Source: CANHVK01 sp044232905
GTDB taxonomy: Bacteria > Bacteroidota > Bacteroidia > Flavobacteriales_D > Crocinitomicaceae
Assembly: GCA_044232905.1 (NCBI GenBank)
Contig: JBIIKZ010000002.1
Coordinates: 82,142 to 146,141 of the forward strand
Length of the DNA stretch: 64,000 bases
Reading direction: 5' to 3'
Under the pieces are notes generated by a model. The model had not been told where the DNA came from, did not search any database, and saw only the letters and a program-made list of their open reading frames with translations. Below, piece by piece: positions 54,581 to 64,000 of this stretch; within the stretch, counting starts at the first letter, position 1; the number at the start of each line of letters is the position of its first letter. The position numbers were made by a program, and so were the translations under genes.

Positions 54581-55078
54581 TTATTTTTTTACTTCTTTTT
54601 TACTCAACATAATCGCCCCTATCATCGCGCTTAACAACAAAACAGATGAAATTTCAAATGGCAATGCAAATTCACCAAATAATATTTTACCTAAATTAGC
54701 AGTTACACCAATTTCTGGATTATCTTGAATCAAAGGCATTGTCTCTGCCTTATGAAATGTAGCAACCAAGGTTAACATTAATAAACCACCTGAAAGCACT
54801 CCTGCAAATTTCACCCAATTTTTCTTAACTGGTTCGGAATCTACGTTTAGGTTTAAAAGCATCAATACATAGAGGAATAATACCATAATTGCTCCGGCAT
54901 ATACCACAATGTGAACGATTGCTAAAAACTGCGCATTCAATAATAAGTAATGACCAGCAATTGCAAAAAACGTCAATACCAAGTATAAAACACTGTGAAT
55001 AGGATTTTTAGAAAATACCACCATCAATGCAGAAAGTATTGCTAAAAAGGAAAGGAAATAAAATACGTACTGTGTCAT
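54581..55078 (-). CDS. nuoJ: NADH-quinone oxidoreductase subunit J
   Basis: 165 residues with five helices. The helix with QFLAIVHIVVYAGAIMVLFLY is the signature of NuoJ (the flexible third helix region). It is placed normally between I and K. Confidence 0.97.
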   Translation of the reverse strand: MTQYVFYFLSFLAILSALMVVFSKNPIHSVLYLVLTFFAIAGHYLLLNAQFLAIVHIVVYAGAIMVLFLYVLMLLNLNVDSEPVKKNWVKFAGVLSGGLLMLTLVATFHKAETMPLIQDNPEIGVTANLGKILFGEFALPFEISSVLLLSAMIGAIMLSKKEVKK

Positions 55079-55090
55079 AGCTTCTATTAA

Positions 55091-55660
55091 TTATTTATTA
55101 TGACTATATTTTTTGTTTTGCTTGAAATCTATGACATTTTGTGTCTGACGTCTAGTAACATCCACTCTATCATCTACTTTCTCTACTAATTTGTCTTTAC
55201 CAAAAACAAAATCATTTCGTTCAAATTCAGTCGGAACCAAACGATCTGTTAAGAAAATTGCCTCTTTCGGACAAGCGTCTTCACACAAACCACAAAAAAT
55301 GCAACGTAACATGTTGATTTCATAATTTGCAGCATATTTTTCTTCGCGGTATAATTTTTCTTCCCCTTCTTTACGTTCTGCTGCCTGCATTGTAATCGCT
55401 TCTGCAGGACAAGAAACAGCACAAAGTCCACAAGCCGTGCATCTTTCCGCACCTTCATCATCGCGTTTTAATACGTGGTGACCACGATAGATTGGACTAA
55501 ATTCTCGTTTTTGTTCTGGATACTGAATCGTAGCCGCTTTTTTAAACATGTGCTTAAACGTGATAATCATTCCATTGATAATTGCAGGTAAATACAATTT
55601 CTCCGCAAATGTCATCTCTTTTTTAAGGACTGCTTTCGATCTATTAGTAAGTGGTTGCAT
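55091..55660 (-). CDS. nuoI: NADH-quinone oxidoreductase subunit I (two 4Fe-4S clusters)
   Basis: 189 residues with two ferredoxin motifs, CTACGLCAVSCP and CIFCGLCEDACP, which bind clusters N6a and N6b on the electron path to quinone. A basic N-terminal amphipathic helix sits on the membrane. The C-terminal tail (about 45 residues) is Asp/Arg/Lys-rich. Confidence 0.97.
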   Translation of the reverse strand: MQPLTNRSKAVLKKEMTFAEKLYLPAIINGMIITFKHMFKKAATIQYPEQKREFSPIYRGHHVLKRDDEGAERCTACGLCAVSCPAEAITMQAAERKEGEEKLYREEKYAANYEINMLRCIFCGLCEDACPKEAIFLTDRLVPTEFERNDFVFGKDKLVEKVDDRVDVTRRQTQNVIDFKQNKKYSHNK

Positions 55661-55671
55661 CTCTTTAACTC

Positions 55672-56715
55672 TTAATTTAATTTACCATTCATCCACATCA
55701 CAACTCCTGTGATTAAGATGTTTAAAATTGCTAATGGAATCAATGATTTCCATCCTAAACGCATCAATTGATCGTATCTGAAACGAGGTAAAGTCCATCT
55801 AACCCACATAAAGAAGAAGATAAAGAAGAAAATTTTACCAAACATTACCAATGTACCTAAAGCCGTAGCCATATTCGTTGATAAACCTAACGCTTCATTA
55901 ATTTCGTTTTGGAAAGGGAAATTATATCCTCCAAAATAGAACGTTACGATTACTGCAGAAGATATAAACATATTGATATATTCTGCAAATAAGAACAATC
56001 CTAATTTCATACTGGAATACTCTGTATGGTAACCACCAATTAACTCAGATTCAGATTCTGGCATATCAAATGGAGCACGATTCAGCTCTGCAAAAGCACA
56101 GATTAAAAAGATCAAAAATCCAAGTGGTTGATATACAATGTTTGCTAAACCAGCATCTTGTTGAGCAGCAATTTCACCTAAACTCATTGTACCAGTTGAC
56201 ATAATCAGCGCAATGATTGCTAAGCCCATAGCGATTTCATAACTAATCATTTGTGCAGAAGCACGAATCGCACCCATCAATGAGTACTTATTATTCGATG
56301 CCCATCCACCAATCATGATTCCATAAACTCCTAATGAAGTTACACCGAAAATGTATAGAACACCAATGTTTAAGTCCGCAACTTGAAGATTAAACGTTTC
56401 TCCCCACAGCTCAATTTTTCCTCCCCAAGGAATCAATACACCTGCCATTAATGCAGTAGTCATCGCTAGACAAGGTCCTATAATAAACAATGTTTTATTA
56501 GAAACATTCGGAATAATTTCCTCTTTCATAAACATTTTGATACCATCCGCAAGTGGTTGAAGTAGTCCAAATGGTCCCGCTCTGTTTGGTCCCACTCTAT
56601 CTTGCATCAAGGCAGAAATCTTACGTTCAGCAAAAGTAGAATACATTGCTACAACTAAAGAAACGACAAACAATGCGACTACTAAAATGATTTTAAAAAT
56701 ATAATAGTTTTCCAT
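55672..56715 (-). CDS. nuoH: NADH-quinone oxidoreductase subunit H
   Basis: 347 residues with eight helices, lining the quinone channel. Typical stretches are YSTFAERKISALMQDRVGPNRAG, AELNRAPFDMPESESELIGGYHTEYS and FMWVRWTLPRFRYDQLMRLGW. It is 3 bp after nuoG. Confidence 0.98.
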   Translation of the reverse strand: MENYYIFKIILVVALFVVSLVVAMYSTFAERKISALMQDRVGPNRAGPFGLLQPLADGIKMFMKEEIIPNVSNKTLFIIGPCLAMTTALMAGVLIPWGGKIELWGETFNLQVADLNIGVLYIFGVTSLGVYGIMIGGWASNNKYSLMGAIRASAQMISYEIAMGLAIIALIMSTGTMSLGEIAAQQDAGLANIVYQPLGFLIFLICAFAELNRAPFDMPESESELIGGYHTEYSSMKLGLFLFAEYINMFISSAVIVTFYFGGYNFPFQNEINEALGLSTNMATALGTLVMFGKIFFFIFFFMWVRWTLPRFRYDQLMRLGWKSLIPLAILNILITGVVMWMNGKLN

Positions 56716-56718
56716 CCG

Positions 56719-57708
56719 TTATGCTTTATTAATATTAGATGCAACTTGTCTTTGGTACTTCTCAACATCTTCTTTGATGTCTTTCAAATGCTCGTAATGG
56801 TTTGCAGAAATTACAGACTTATTATTAATATGTCTTGGTCCTTCAATAACCCAGTCGCTCACTTTTTTCTTATCAAAACGACAGGTATCACAAATGAACT
56901 CTTCTACTTCATGGTATGCGTCTTTACGACCAGTGACACGAAGTATATCTTCTCCTTTTTCCCATACTACTGCTTTACCAGAACATTTAGGGTTTTCACA
57001 ATCTCTGTGTGCATCCATTGGTTTTGTAAACCAAACACGACTTCCAAAACGCGCTGTCTTGTCTGTCAAAGCTCCAACAGGACAAACATCAATCATATTT
57101 CCAGAAAAATCGCTATCAATTGCTTTCTCAATGTACGTTGAAATCTCTGCATGGTCACCACGATTAATGATTCCATGACAACGATCTCCATCCGCTACCT
57201 GATCTGCAACATACGTACAACGATAACAAAGGATACAACGATCCATGTGTAACTTGATTTTGTCACCGATATCGATTTTCTTATACGTTCTTCTTTCTTC
57301 TTCGTAACGGGTTGCTGCTGCTCCGTGTTTGTACCCTAAATTTTGTAGGTCACATTCACCTGCTTGGTCACAAATTGGACAATCCAATGGGTGGTTGATT
57401 AATAAAAACTCAACAACTCCTTTACGCGCTTCAAGCACTTCAGGACTTGTAATGTTTTCTACCACCATACCATCCATTACCGTTGTACGGCAGGATGGAA
57501 CTAACTTAGGCATTGGACGTGGGTCGTTCGTAGAACCTTGGCTTACTTTTACCAAGCACGTTCGGCACTTACCACCACTTCCTTCTAATTTGGAATAGTA
57601 GCACATTGCAGGCGGAACGATATCACCCCCTACACTTCTTGCAGCATTTAAAATGGTTGTTCCGTCTGGAACTTCCATCTCTACTCCGTCGATTGTAACT
57701 TTTGCCAT
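56719..57708 (-). CDS. nuoG: NADH-quinone oxidoreductase subunit G, short form
   Basis: 329 residues, far shorter than the 700-900-residue form of many bacteria. Present are the 2Fe-2S site (CYYSKLEGSGGKCRTC), the His-Cys cluster (HPLDCPICDQAGECDLQ), and CILCYRC with DVCPVGAL. Then comes a short end with CENPKC and CDTCRFDKK, where the molybdopterin-like domain would normally begin. That large domain is absent. Short NuoG is normal in flavobacteria as I recall, and the frame is intact with tight spacing, so it is functional rather than broken. Confidence 0.94.
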   Translation of the reverse strand: MAKVTIDGVEMEVPDGTTILNAARSVGGDIVPPAMCYYSKLEGSGGKCRTCLVKVSQGSTNDPRPMPKLVPSCRTTVMDGMVVENITSPEVLEARKGVVEFLLINHPLDCPICDQAGECDLQNLGYKHGAAATRYEEERRTYKKIDIGDKIKLHMDRCILCYRCTYVADQVADGDRCHGIINRGDHAEISTYIEKAIDSDFSGNMIDVCPVGALTDKTARFGSRVWFTKPMDAHRDCENPKCSGKAVVWEKGEDILRVTGRKDAYHEVEEFICDTCRFDKKKVSDWVIEGPRHINNKSVISANHYEHLKDIKEDVEKYQRQVASNINKA

Positions 57709-57746
57709 TTCTTTACTATTATCTTATTAGCAATTGTGCATTTCAA

Positions 57747-59102
57747 TTAAACATTTTCCAATTTAGAACTTACAAAAGGTTCGTGTGCAAAATGTTTTGG
57801 ATCTTTTACTTTTTCAGGGTGCAAAATGTGGTATTCAAACTCCTCACGGAAGTGACGAATAGCACTTGCAATCGGCCATGCAGACGCATCACCTAATGGA
57901 CAAATTGTATTTCCTTCTATTTTTTTTGCGATATCTACCAACAAATCAATATCTTTCATCGAACCATGTCCGTGCTCGATACGGTGCAACACTTTCTCCA
58001 TCCATCCTGTACCTTCACGGCAAGGAGAGCATTGACCACACGATTCGTGGTGATAGAAACGTGCTAAAGTCCACGTATGTCGAACGATACATGCAGTTTC
58101 ATCCATAATTACAAAACCTCCAGAACCTAACATCGTACCAGAAACGAATCCACCATCCGATAGAGATTCATACGTCATCAAACGATCTTCACCGTTAGCT
58201 GTTTTTGTAATTAAATGTGCTGGTAAAATTGGAACGGAAGAGCCACCAGCAATCATCGCTTTGATTTTTCTACCTCCTTTAATACCACCACAGTATTCAT
58301 CGGAATAAATAAATTCTTCTACCGTTAAACCAAGTTCAATTTCATACGTTCCTGGTTTGTTGATGTGTCCAGATGCTGAAATTAATTTCGTTCCAGTACT
58401 TCTACCAATACCAATTTTAGCATACTCATCTCCAGTAATGTTGATGATGTGCGGAACTGCAGCAATCGTTTCTACGTTATTTACAACAGTTGGCGAAGCA
58501 TATAAACCAGAGATTGCAGGAAATGGTGGTTTCATTCGTGGATTTCCACGTTTACCTTCCAAGGATTCCAGTAATGCAGTTTCTTCCCCACAGATGTAAG
58601 CTCCTGCACCGATTTGAACATGCACATCTAAACTATAGTCTGTTCCAAAAATATTTTTTCCTAACAATCCAGCAGCATAGGCTTCTTCGATTGCTTTTTC
58701 TAAAATACGAAGTACATAAAAGTATTCACCACGAATATAGATGTAAGAAGTTTTAGCGCCTAAAGCGAAGCTGGAAACCAACATCCCTTCAATTAAGGAA
58801 TGAGGGATTTTCTCCATCAAATAACGATCTTTGAATGTACCCGGTTCACTTTCATCCGCGTTACATACCAAATATCTTGGTTTTTCCGATTTTTTATCGA
58901 TAAAACTCCATTTCATTCCCGCAGGGAAACCAGCTCCACCTCTACCTCTTAAGCCAGATTTTTTAACCTCTTCCGTGATATCATCTGGTTGCATGGTTTT
59001 GATTGCTTTTTCAGCAGCCGAATAACCTCCCATTTTACGGTAAACCTCCAGTGTTTCAATTCCTGGTACGTTAATGTGTTCTAATAATAATTTGCGTCCC
59101 AT
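57747..59102 (-). CDS. nuoF: NADH-quinone oxidoreductase subunit F (FMN and NADH site)
   Basis: 451 residues. LRGRGGAGFPAGMKWSF binds FMN/NADH, GAGAYICGEETALLESLEG is conserved near the flavin, and CGQCSPCREGTGW plus NTICPLGD hold the 4Fe-4S cluster N3. It receives hydride from NADH. It lies between nuoE and nuoG. Confidence 0.98.
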   Translation of the reverse strand: MGRKLLLEHINVPGIETLEVYRKMGGYSAAEKAIKTMQPDDITEEVKKSGLRGRGGAGFPAGMKWSFIDKKSEKPRYLVCNADESEPGTFKDRYLMEKIPHSLIEGMLVSSFALGAKTSYIYIRGEYFYVLRILEKAIEEAYAAGLLGKNIFGTDYSLDVHVQIGAGAYICGEETALLESLEGKRGNPRMKPPFPAISGLYASPTVVNNVETIAAVPHIINITGDEYAKIGIGRSTGTKLISASGHINKPGTYEIELGLTVEEFIYSDEYCGGIKGGRKIKAMIAGGSSVPILPAHLITKTANGEDRLMTYESLSDGGFVSGTMLGSGGFVIMDETACIVRHTWTLARFYHHESCGQCSPCREGTGWMEKVLHRIEHGHGSMKDIDLLVDIAKKIEGNTICPLGDASAWPIASAIRHFREEFEYHILHPEKVKDPKHFAHEPFVSSKLENV

Positions 59103-59121
59103 AGTAGTACTTATAACCCTA

Positions 59122-59637
59122 TTAACAATATCTAGAGCGCTTGTTCTCTGCGCGTAATTTCTCTATCAAAGCATCTGCTTTCGTCTCATCCAAGTTTTCG
59201 TGGTAATCTGCACCACATTGTAACATTGGTGCTGTTCCACAAGAACCTAAACATTCTACCGTTTTCAAAGTGAACATTCCATCTTCGGAAGTTTCCCCGA
59301 CTTTGATGTTCAATTTTTTCTCGAAATGCGCTACCAAATCATCTGCTCCATTTAACATACAAGGACCTGTTTGACAAACTTCTAACAAGCATTTTCCAAC
59401 CGGTTTTAAGTTGTACATCGAATAAAAAGAAGCTACTTCATACACTTCAATAGGCTTAATTTCTAAAATGGAAGCAACGTAATCCATTACATCGGAACTT
59501 AACCAACCATCAAATTCTGCTTGTGCTACGTGAAGAACAGGTAGTAATGCAGATTTTTGTCTCCCTTCTGGGTAACGTTTGATTAACTTGTTTACAACCG
59601 CTAATGTTTCAGCTGAAAAAACTATTTCTTTGGACAT
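59122..59637 (-). CDS. nuoE: NADH-quinone oxidoreductase subunit E (2Fe-2S)
   Basis: 171 residues, thioredoxin-like domain with cluster N1a ligands in CQTGPCML and CLGSCGTAP. It works beside NuoF in the NADH-dehydrogenase arm. Confidence 0.97.
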   Translation of the reverse strand: MSKEIVFSAETLAVVNKLIKRYPEGRQKSALLPVLHVAQAEFDGWLSSDVMDYVASILEIKPIEVYEVASFYSMYNLKPVGKCLLEVCQTGPCMLNGADDLVAHFEKKLNIKVGETSEDGMFTLKTVECLGSCGTAPMLQCGADYHENLDETKADALIEKLRAENKRSRYC

Positions 59638-59664
59638 ATTCTACTACTTATAATTGAATCAATA

Positions 59665-60873
59665 CTATGCGTCTAACTCACCTGCTATCACGTTCAAACT
59701 ACTCAACGTCAATACAGCATCAGACAACATAGCGCCTTTAATCATTTCTGTATATGCTTGGTAATAAATGAAGCAAGGTCTTCTAAAACTCAAACGGAAA
59801 GGAGTTCTACCTCCATCGCTAATCAAATAGAAACCTAACTCCCCATTACCGCCTTCCACCGCATGATAAACTTCACCTACAGGAACATTTGTTTCACCCA
59901 TTACAATTTTGAATTGGTAAATTAATGCTTCCATGTTATGGTAAACTTCTTCTTTTGGAGGAAGATAAAAATCAGGAACATCTGCGTAGATTGGTCCTTC
60001 AGGTAATTTAGCAATTGCTTGTTTGATAATACGTAACGATTGGTGCATCTCTTCTTGACGAACCATAAAACGATCGTAGATATCCCCATTTGTTCCTACA
60101 GGAATATCAAACTCGAAATCTTCGTAGGAAGAATAAGGAGCCGCTACACGCACATCGTAATCTACACCAGTAGCACGTAAATTTGGTCCTGTAAAACCGT
60201 AATTCAATGCTCTCTCTGCAGAAATTGGTCCAGCACCAACTACACGATCCATAAAAATTCTATTTCGCATTAATAGCTTTTCAAATTCAGCTAATAATTT
60301 AGGAAGACTTTCTAAAGAAGCGTTTACTTTATCCCATACACGAGGAGAAAAATCTCTTTCTAACCCTCCAATACGCCCCATGTTGGTAGTCAAACGAGCA
60401 CCACAAAGTTCTTCAAAGATTTCGTATATTTTTTCTCTTTCTTGAAATACAAATAAGAAACCACTTAAAGCTCCTGTATCCACACCGATAACACTATTAC
60501 AAACTAAGTGATCCGCAATACGCGAAAATTCCATTAAAATCACACGTAAATATTGTGCTCTTTTTGGAACTTCTATGCCCAATAATTTTTCCATGGTCAT
60601 ATGCCATCCAAAATTGTTGATAGGTGCAGAGCAATAGTTCAAACGGTCAGTAAGGGTAGGAATTTGATAAAAAGCACGTCTTTCTGCTAATTTTTCAAAA
60701 GCACGGTGAATATAACCAACCGTAGGAACTGCATCCATAATAATATCTCCATCCATTGTAAGGATATTTTGGAAAATACCATGTGTTGCAGGGTGAGTAG
60801 GACCTAAATTAAGGATAGAATACCCTAATTTTTCTGCATCTACTCTCTTTTTTTCTAATTCTGTTGCGTTCAT
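59665..60873 (-). CDS. nuoD: NADH-quinone oxidoreductase subunit D
   Basis: 402 residues, hydrogenase-large-subunit-like, forms the quinone site with NuoB. Motifs are GPTHPATHGIFQNILTMDG, GYIHRAFEKLAERR and ERDFSPRVWDKV. NuoC and NuoD are separate genes, not fused as in E. coli. Confidence 0.98.
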   Translation of the reverse strand: MNATELEKKRVDAEKLGYSILNLGPTHPATHGIFQNILTMDGDIIMDAVPTVGYIHRAFEKLAERRAFYQIPTLTDRLNYCSAPINNFGWHMTMEKLLGIEVPKRAQYLRVILMEFSRIADHLVCNSVIGVDTGALSGFLFVFQEREKIYEIFEELCGARLTTNMGRIGGLERDFSPRVWDKVNASLESLPKLLAEFEKLLMRNRIFMDRVVGAGPISAERALNYGFTGPNLRATGVDYDVRVAAPYSSYEDFEFDIPVGTNGDIYDRFMVRQEEMHQSLRIIKQAIAKLPEGPIYADVPDFYLPPKEEVYHNMEALIYQFKIVMGETNVPVGEVYHAVEGGNGELGFYLISDGGRTPFRLSFRRPCFIYYQAYTEMIKGAMLSDAVLTLSSLNVIAGELDA

Positions 60874-60898
60874 AATATACGTATCTGTAACAGATTAA

Positions 60899-61405
60899 TT
60901 ATCTTCCAAACTTGCTATCATCTTTATCATCTCTCGTTTCATCTTCCAATTGGTATTGTTTACGCAATGGGAAATAAGGTTGATCATCCATGTTCAAGAT
61001 TTTCGTTAAATTAGGATGACCCGTAAATTCAATTCCAAAGAAATCATACGTTTCTCTTTCCAACCAATTTGCAGTAGAGAAAAGAGAAGTAACACTTGGC
61101 ACTTGAATTTTAGCTTCTGAAGTGTAAACTTTTAGACGAATTCGTTGGTTTTTCACCATATCGTTTAATTGATACACTACACAAAACTCTTCTTCTTTAA
61201 CGTTATCTGGATAATGAACACCACAGATAGATGTTAAGAATTGAAATTTATATAATTCAAAATCGTATAAAAAAATCAACACCTCTAGAATGCTTTCTTT
61301 TTTAAACGTGAAAGTAGGGAAATCAACAATTAATTCTTGTTTCACCAATGCATCACCGAATTTATCCTGTAATGCTTTTCCAATAGATTCCGTTACGTTT
61401 TCCAT
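60899..61405 (-). CDS. nuoC: NADH-quinone oxidoreductase subunit C
   Basis: 168 residues: VYQLNDMVKNQRIRLKVY, and ANWLERETYDFFGIEFTGHPNL, the conserved segment of the 30-kDa subunit. It starts one base after the nuoB stop. Confidence 0.96.
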   Translation of the reverse strand: MENVTESIGKALQDKFGDALVKQELIVDFPTFTFKKESILEVLIFLYDFELYKFQFLTSICGVHYPDNVKEEEFCVVYQLNDMVKNQRIRLKVYTSEAKIQVPSVTSLFSTANWLERETYDFFGIEFTGHPNLTKILNMDDQPYFPLRKQYQLEDETRDDKDDSKFGR

Positions 61406-61406
61406 A

Positions 61407-61976
61407 TTATTCGATTCCGTAGGATGCTAATAATTCTTTATATTCAGGAGAACTTCTTCTACGAAGTGATTCTTTACCAACTAATTCTTGTACTTTCAAA
61501 ATACCGTCAATCACTTGTTCTGGTCTTGGAGGACAACCTGGAACATATACATCCACGGGAATAATACGATCAATTCCTTGTAATACACTGTATGTATCAA
61601 ATATACCACCACTGGAAGCACACGCGCCCATTGCTAATACCCAACGAGGTTCAGCCATTTGTAAGTATACTTGCTTAACAACCGGAGCCAATTTTTTAGA
61701 AATTGTTCCCATAACCATTAATAAGTCAGCCTGACGCGGTGAAAAACTCAAACGTTCAGAACCAAAACGACCTAAATCATAGTGAGAAGCCATTGTAGCC
61801 ATGAATTCAATTCCACAACAAGAGGTTGCAAAAGGTAATGGCCACAAAGAATTTTTACGCGCTAAACCAACCACTTGGTCTAAAGATGTAGCAAAAAAAC
61901 CAGCACCTTCGATACCTTCAGGAGCTTTGGTAATATTTACTTTTGATTCTATAATATCTTTATTTTCTGTACTCAT
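61407..61976 (-). CDS. nuoB: NADH-quinone oxidoreductase subunit B (cluster N2)
   Basis: 189 residues with ATSCCGIEFMA, GACASSGGIFDTYSV and DVYVPGCPPRPEQ, which supply the four Cys of terminal cluster N2 that reduces quinone. It lies 3 bp after nuoA. Confidence 0.98.
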   Translation of the reverse strand: MSTENKDIIESKVNITKAPEGIEGAGFFATSLDQVVGLARKNSLWPLPFATSCCGIEFMATMASHYDLGRFGSERLSFSPRQADLLMVMGTISKKLAPVVKQVYLQMAEPRWVLAMGACASSGGIFDTYSVLQGIDRIIPVDVYVPGCPPRPEQVIDGILKVQELVGKESLRRRSSPEYKELLASYGIE

Positions 61977-61979
61977 AAT

Positions 61980-62351
61980 CTAATTATTATCTTCCCATTT
62001 AAGAGCACCTTTCTTGATAACATAGAAAAAGCCTAATAAAAGAAGTCCTATAAATAAAAACATTTCTAATAATCCTGTTAACCCTAATGCTTTAAAGTTA
62101 ACTGCCCAAGGATACATGAAAATTACCTCCACATCAAAAAGGACAAATAAAATAGCGGTTAAGAAATAACGAACAGAATAAGGTACACGTGCATTACCTG
62201 AAGATTCAATCCCACATTCAAATGGATCTAATTTTTTCTTTGTTTTTCTTTTTGGCCCTAAAAAATGTGTCGCAATAATGGTTGTAACCACGAATCCGAG
62301 CGCAACAGCAAGCTGAATTAAAATAGGAACATAACTAATTGGTGTTTCCAT
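61980..62351 (-). CDS. nuoA: NADH-quinone oxidoreductase subunit A
   Basis: 123 residues, three helices. KLDPFECGIESSGNARVPYSVRYFL is the signature. First gene of the operon; a predicted leader of about 185 nt precedes it. Confidence 0.97.
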   Translation of the reverse strand: METPISYVPILIQLAVALGFVVTTIIATHFLGPKRKTKKKLDPFECGIESSGNARVPYSVRYFLTAILFVLFDVEVIFMYPWAVNFKALGLTGLLEMFLFIGLLLLGFFYVIKKGALKWEDNN

Positions 62352-62542
62352 AAACGTGTAAATTTCAATTAATTTTTATATGTTTCTGAATGTCAAATAG
62401 TTGAAAACACTACGGTTTAAAAGCATCTATTTACAATAAGTAACAATCTGCTAAATTATATAACTTTTAGTTTTTTTTAACATTTTCGGAAAGAAATATT
62501 GAGATTAAAGACTTATTCCATTTTGACTTTTAATTCAGATTG

Positions 62543-62575
62543 CAAATATAAAATCCTTAATTTCGTTCCTCAAAA
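62543..62575 (-). promoter_or_regulatory. nuo operon promoter
   Basis: Minus-strand TATATTTG (62550-62543) preceded by TTTTG (62575-62571) at 20 bp is a close match to the Bacteroidota -33/-7 pair. Transcription would begin near 62535, giving a leader of about 185 nt before nuoA. The leader (62352-62535) is A/T-rich with no riboswitch I recognise. Confidence 0.7.
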
Positions 62576-62587
62576 CCCAAAAACTTC

Positions 62588-64000
62588 ATGAGGTTACTTC
62601 TTGCTTATTTAAAAAATTACAAATGGCTTGTTATACTTGCGCTTTTTTTAGCAGCAATAAATCAAGTATTTTCACTCATTGACCCTTTATTCTTCAAACG
62701 CATTGTAGATGAATATGCAACAAATCCACATAAACATGATAAAGCATATTATATAAAAGGTGTTGGAGGGTTAATCTTATTATCCATGGGTGCTGCCATG
62801 GTTTCTCGTATCGCTAAAAACTTTCAAGATTATTTTGTCAATGTTATCACCCAAAAGTTAGGCGCTAAAATCTACTCGGATGGACTAAAACACTCGTTAG
62901 AATTGCCATATCAAGTATTTGAGGATCAGCGTAGTGGAGAAACATTAGGGAAATTACAAAAAGTAAGAACAGATGTAGAAAAATTAATCAATGCTTTTAT
63001 TGGTATTTTATTTACCTCTTTAATTGGTGTCATCTTTGTGATGGTATATGCAATTAGAATCCATTGGCTAATTGCACCCGTTTATTTTGCTGCTGTCCCG
63101 CTATTAGGATTCATAAGTTCCGTATTAAGTAAAAAAATTAAAGTGATTCAAAAGAAAATTGTTGGTGAGACAACCGCATTGGCAGGATCAACAACAGAAT
63201 CATTGCGCAATATAGAGTTAGTTAAAAGTTTGGGATTGGCCGAACAAGAAATTAACCGATTAAATGATACTACTATAAAAATTTTGGGGCTTGAATTAAA
63301 AAAAGTACGTTACATCCGTAGCATCAGTTTTATCCAAGGAACCTTTGTCAATTTATTACGAAGCAGTATACTATTTTTATTAATGTATTTGATTTTCGCA
63401 GATAACATGACCTTAGGAGAATTATTCTCGCTACAAATTTATTCCTTCTTTATTTTTGGACCCTTGCAAGAATTGGGGAATATTATTAATATTTACCGAG
63501 AGGCGGAAGTTTCTTTAGATAATTTTAAAACCATTTTAGATACACCTGTTGAGAAAAAACCTGATAACCCAATACAAATTAATGGGATTGAGACTTTAGC
63601 TTTTAACGCAGTATCTTTTCAACACCAGAGTGCTACGACAAAAGCTTTAGAAAACATTAGTTTTTCTACCAAAAAAGGAGAAACCATTGCGTTTGTTGGC
63701 CCATCAGGATCTGGAAAAACTTCGCTGGTAAAATTACTAGTAGGATTATATCAACCGGAAGAAGGAGAAATTTATTATAATGATTTTAAAAGTCACGAAA
63801 TTGATTTAGACCAATTACGCGGTCAGATAGGATTTGTAACTCAAGATACCCAATTGTTTTCCGGAACAATCAAAGAAAACTTATTGTTTGTAGCTCCAAA
63901 TGCGAGCGATGAGGCATGCATGAAAGCATTAGAGCAAGCAGCTTGTCAATCACTTTTAGCAAGAGCAAATAAAGGACTTGATACCATGTTTGGAGAAGGT
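62588..64000 (+). CDS. ABC exporter, fused membrane and ATPase domains (incomplete)
   Basis: 471 codons visible; the frame is open at the right edge. The N-terminal two-thirds has about six helices of the exporter membrane domain (KNYKWLVILALFLAAINQVF at the start). The ATPase domain begins near residue 335 with AFVGPSGSGKTSLVKLLVGLYQPEEGEI (Walker A) and a Q-loop in GFVTQDTQLFSGTIKENLLF. The substrate is unknown; lipids or peptides are usual for this type. It is divergent from nuoA and its start is the ATG at 62588. Confidence 0.92.
   Translation, partial: MRLLLAYLKNYKWLVILALFLAAINQVFSLIDPLFFKRIVDEYATNPHKHDKAYYIKGVGGLILLSMGAAMVSRIAKNFQDYFVNVITQKLGAKIYSDGLKHSLELPYQVFEDQRSGETLGKLQKVRTDVEKLINAFIGILFTSLIGVIFVMVYAIRIHWLIAPVYFAAVPLLGFISSVLSKKIKVIQKKIVGETTALAGSTTESLRNIELVKSLGLAEQEINRLNDTTIKILGLELKKVRYIRSISFIQGTFVNLLRSSILFLLMYLIFADNMTLGELFSLQIYSFFIFGPLQELGNIINIYREAEVSLDNFKTILDTPVEKKPDNPIQINGIETLAFNAVSFQHQSATTKALENISFSTKKGETIAFVGPSGSGKTSLVKLLVGLYQPEEGEIYYNDFKSHEIDLDQLRGQIGFVTQDTQLFSGTIKENLLFVAPNASDEACMKALEQAACQSLLARANKGLDTMFGEG

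Noticed and set aside
56719..57708. NuoG as a truncated pseudogene
   Set aside because: The frame is intact, all N-terminal cluster ligands are present, spacing to nuoF and nuoH is normal, and short NuoG is usual in this group.

Overview
The window looks like the chromosome of a low-G+C Bacteroidota, most likely order Flavobacteriales and possibly near Crocinitomicaceae/Fluviicola; the family is an inference. Support comes from an alternative complex III plus cytochrome oxidase operon, TAnnTTTG promoter boxes, type IX secretion signs (a PorW/SprE-like lipoprotein and a C-terminal sorting-like tail), SPOR and DUF2141 proteins, and a short NuoG. Nothing here looks like a prophage or a large integrated island.

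Layout. 1-283: start of ruvB (minus). 364-12143: a minus-strand respiratory operon, actA-actB-actC-actD-actE-actF-coxB-ctaD (quinol:cytochrome c oxidoreductase feeding an aa3-type oxidase), closed by a strong hairpin terminator. 12359-17800: SPOR protein, HI0933-like flavoprotein flanked by an octamer tandem repeat, purT, prs, rplY and a SUFU-domain protein. 17909-20343: Wzz-like protein and O-antigen ligase-like protein; then a VIT-family transporter. 21177-24631: an unknown lipoprotein and two possible cell-wall proteins. 24683-29736: aspS, a small orphan and an AddB-like nuclease. 29826-36122: secreted unknowns, an RluB-like pseudouridine synthase, a methylmalonyl-CoA epimerase, a Cys/Met PLP enzyme and queA. 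36302-39793: serine hydrolase lipoprotein and a PIF1-like helicase. 39917-43140: DUF2141, hpt, adk, obg and a PAP2 phosphatase in a tight plus-strand run.

43141-43911 is the most unusual stretch. An intact tRNA-Leu(CAA) sits among partial tRNA-Leu copies whose D-loop or T-loop is replaced by an 18-bp palindrome. Two direct repeats of about 118 bp, with covarying hairpins, bracket a small GIY-YIG ORF whose YIG glycine is altered.

43912-49365: yraN, porW/sprE-like, purK and dxr (minus), with a 46-bp palindrome exactly filling the purK/dxr gap. 49482-62351: a complete minus-strand nuoA-N operon (separate C and D, short G) with a well-formed promoter and a terminator. 62588-64000: an ABC exporter running off the window.

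Together the window holds much of an aerobic respiratory chain: complex I reduces quinone, ACIII oxidises quinol and passes electrons to the aa3 oxidase. Around it are nucleotide metabolism, translation and envelope functions.
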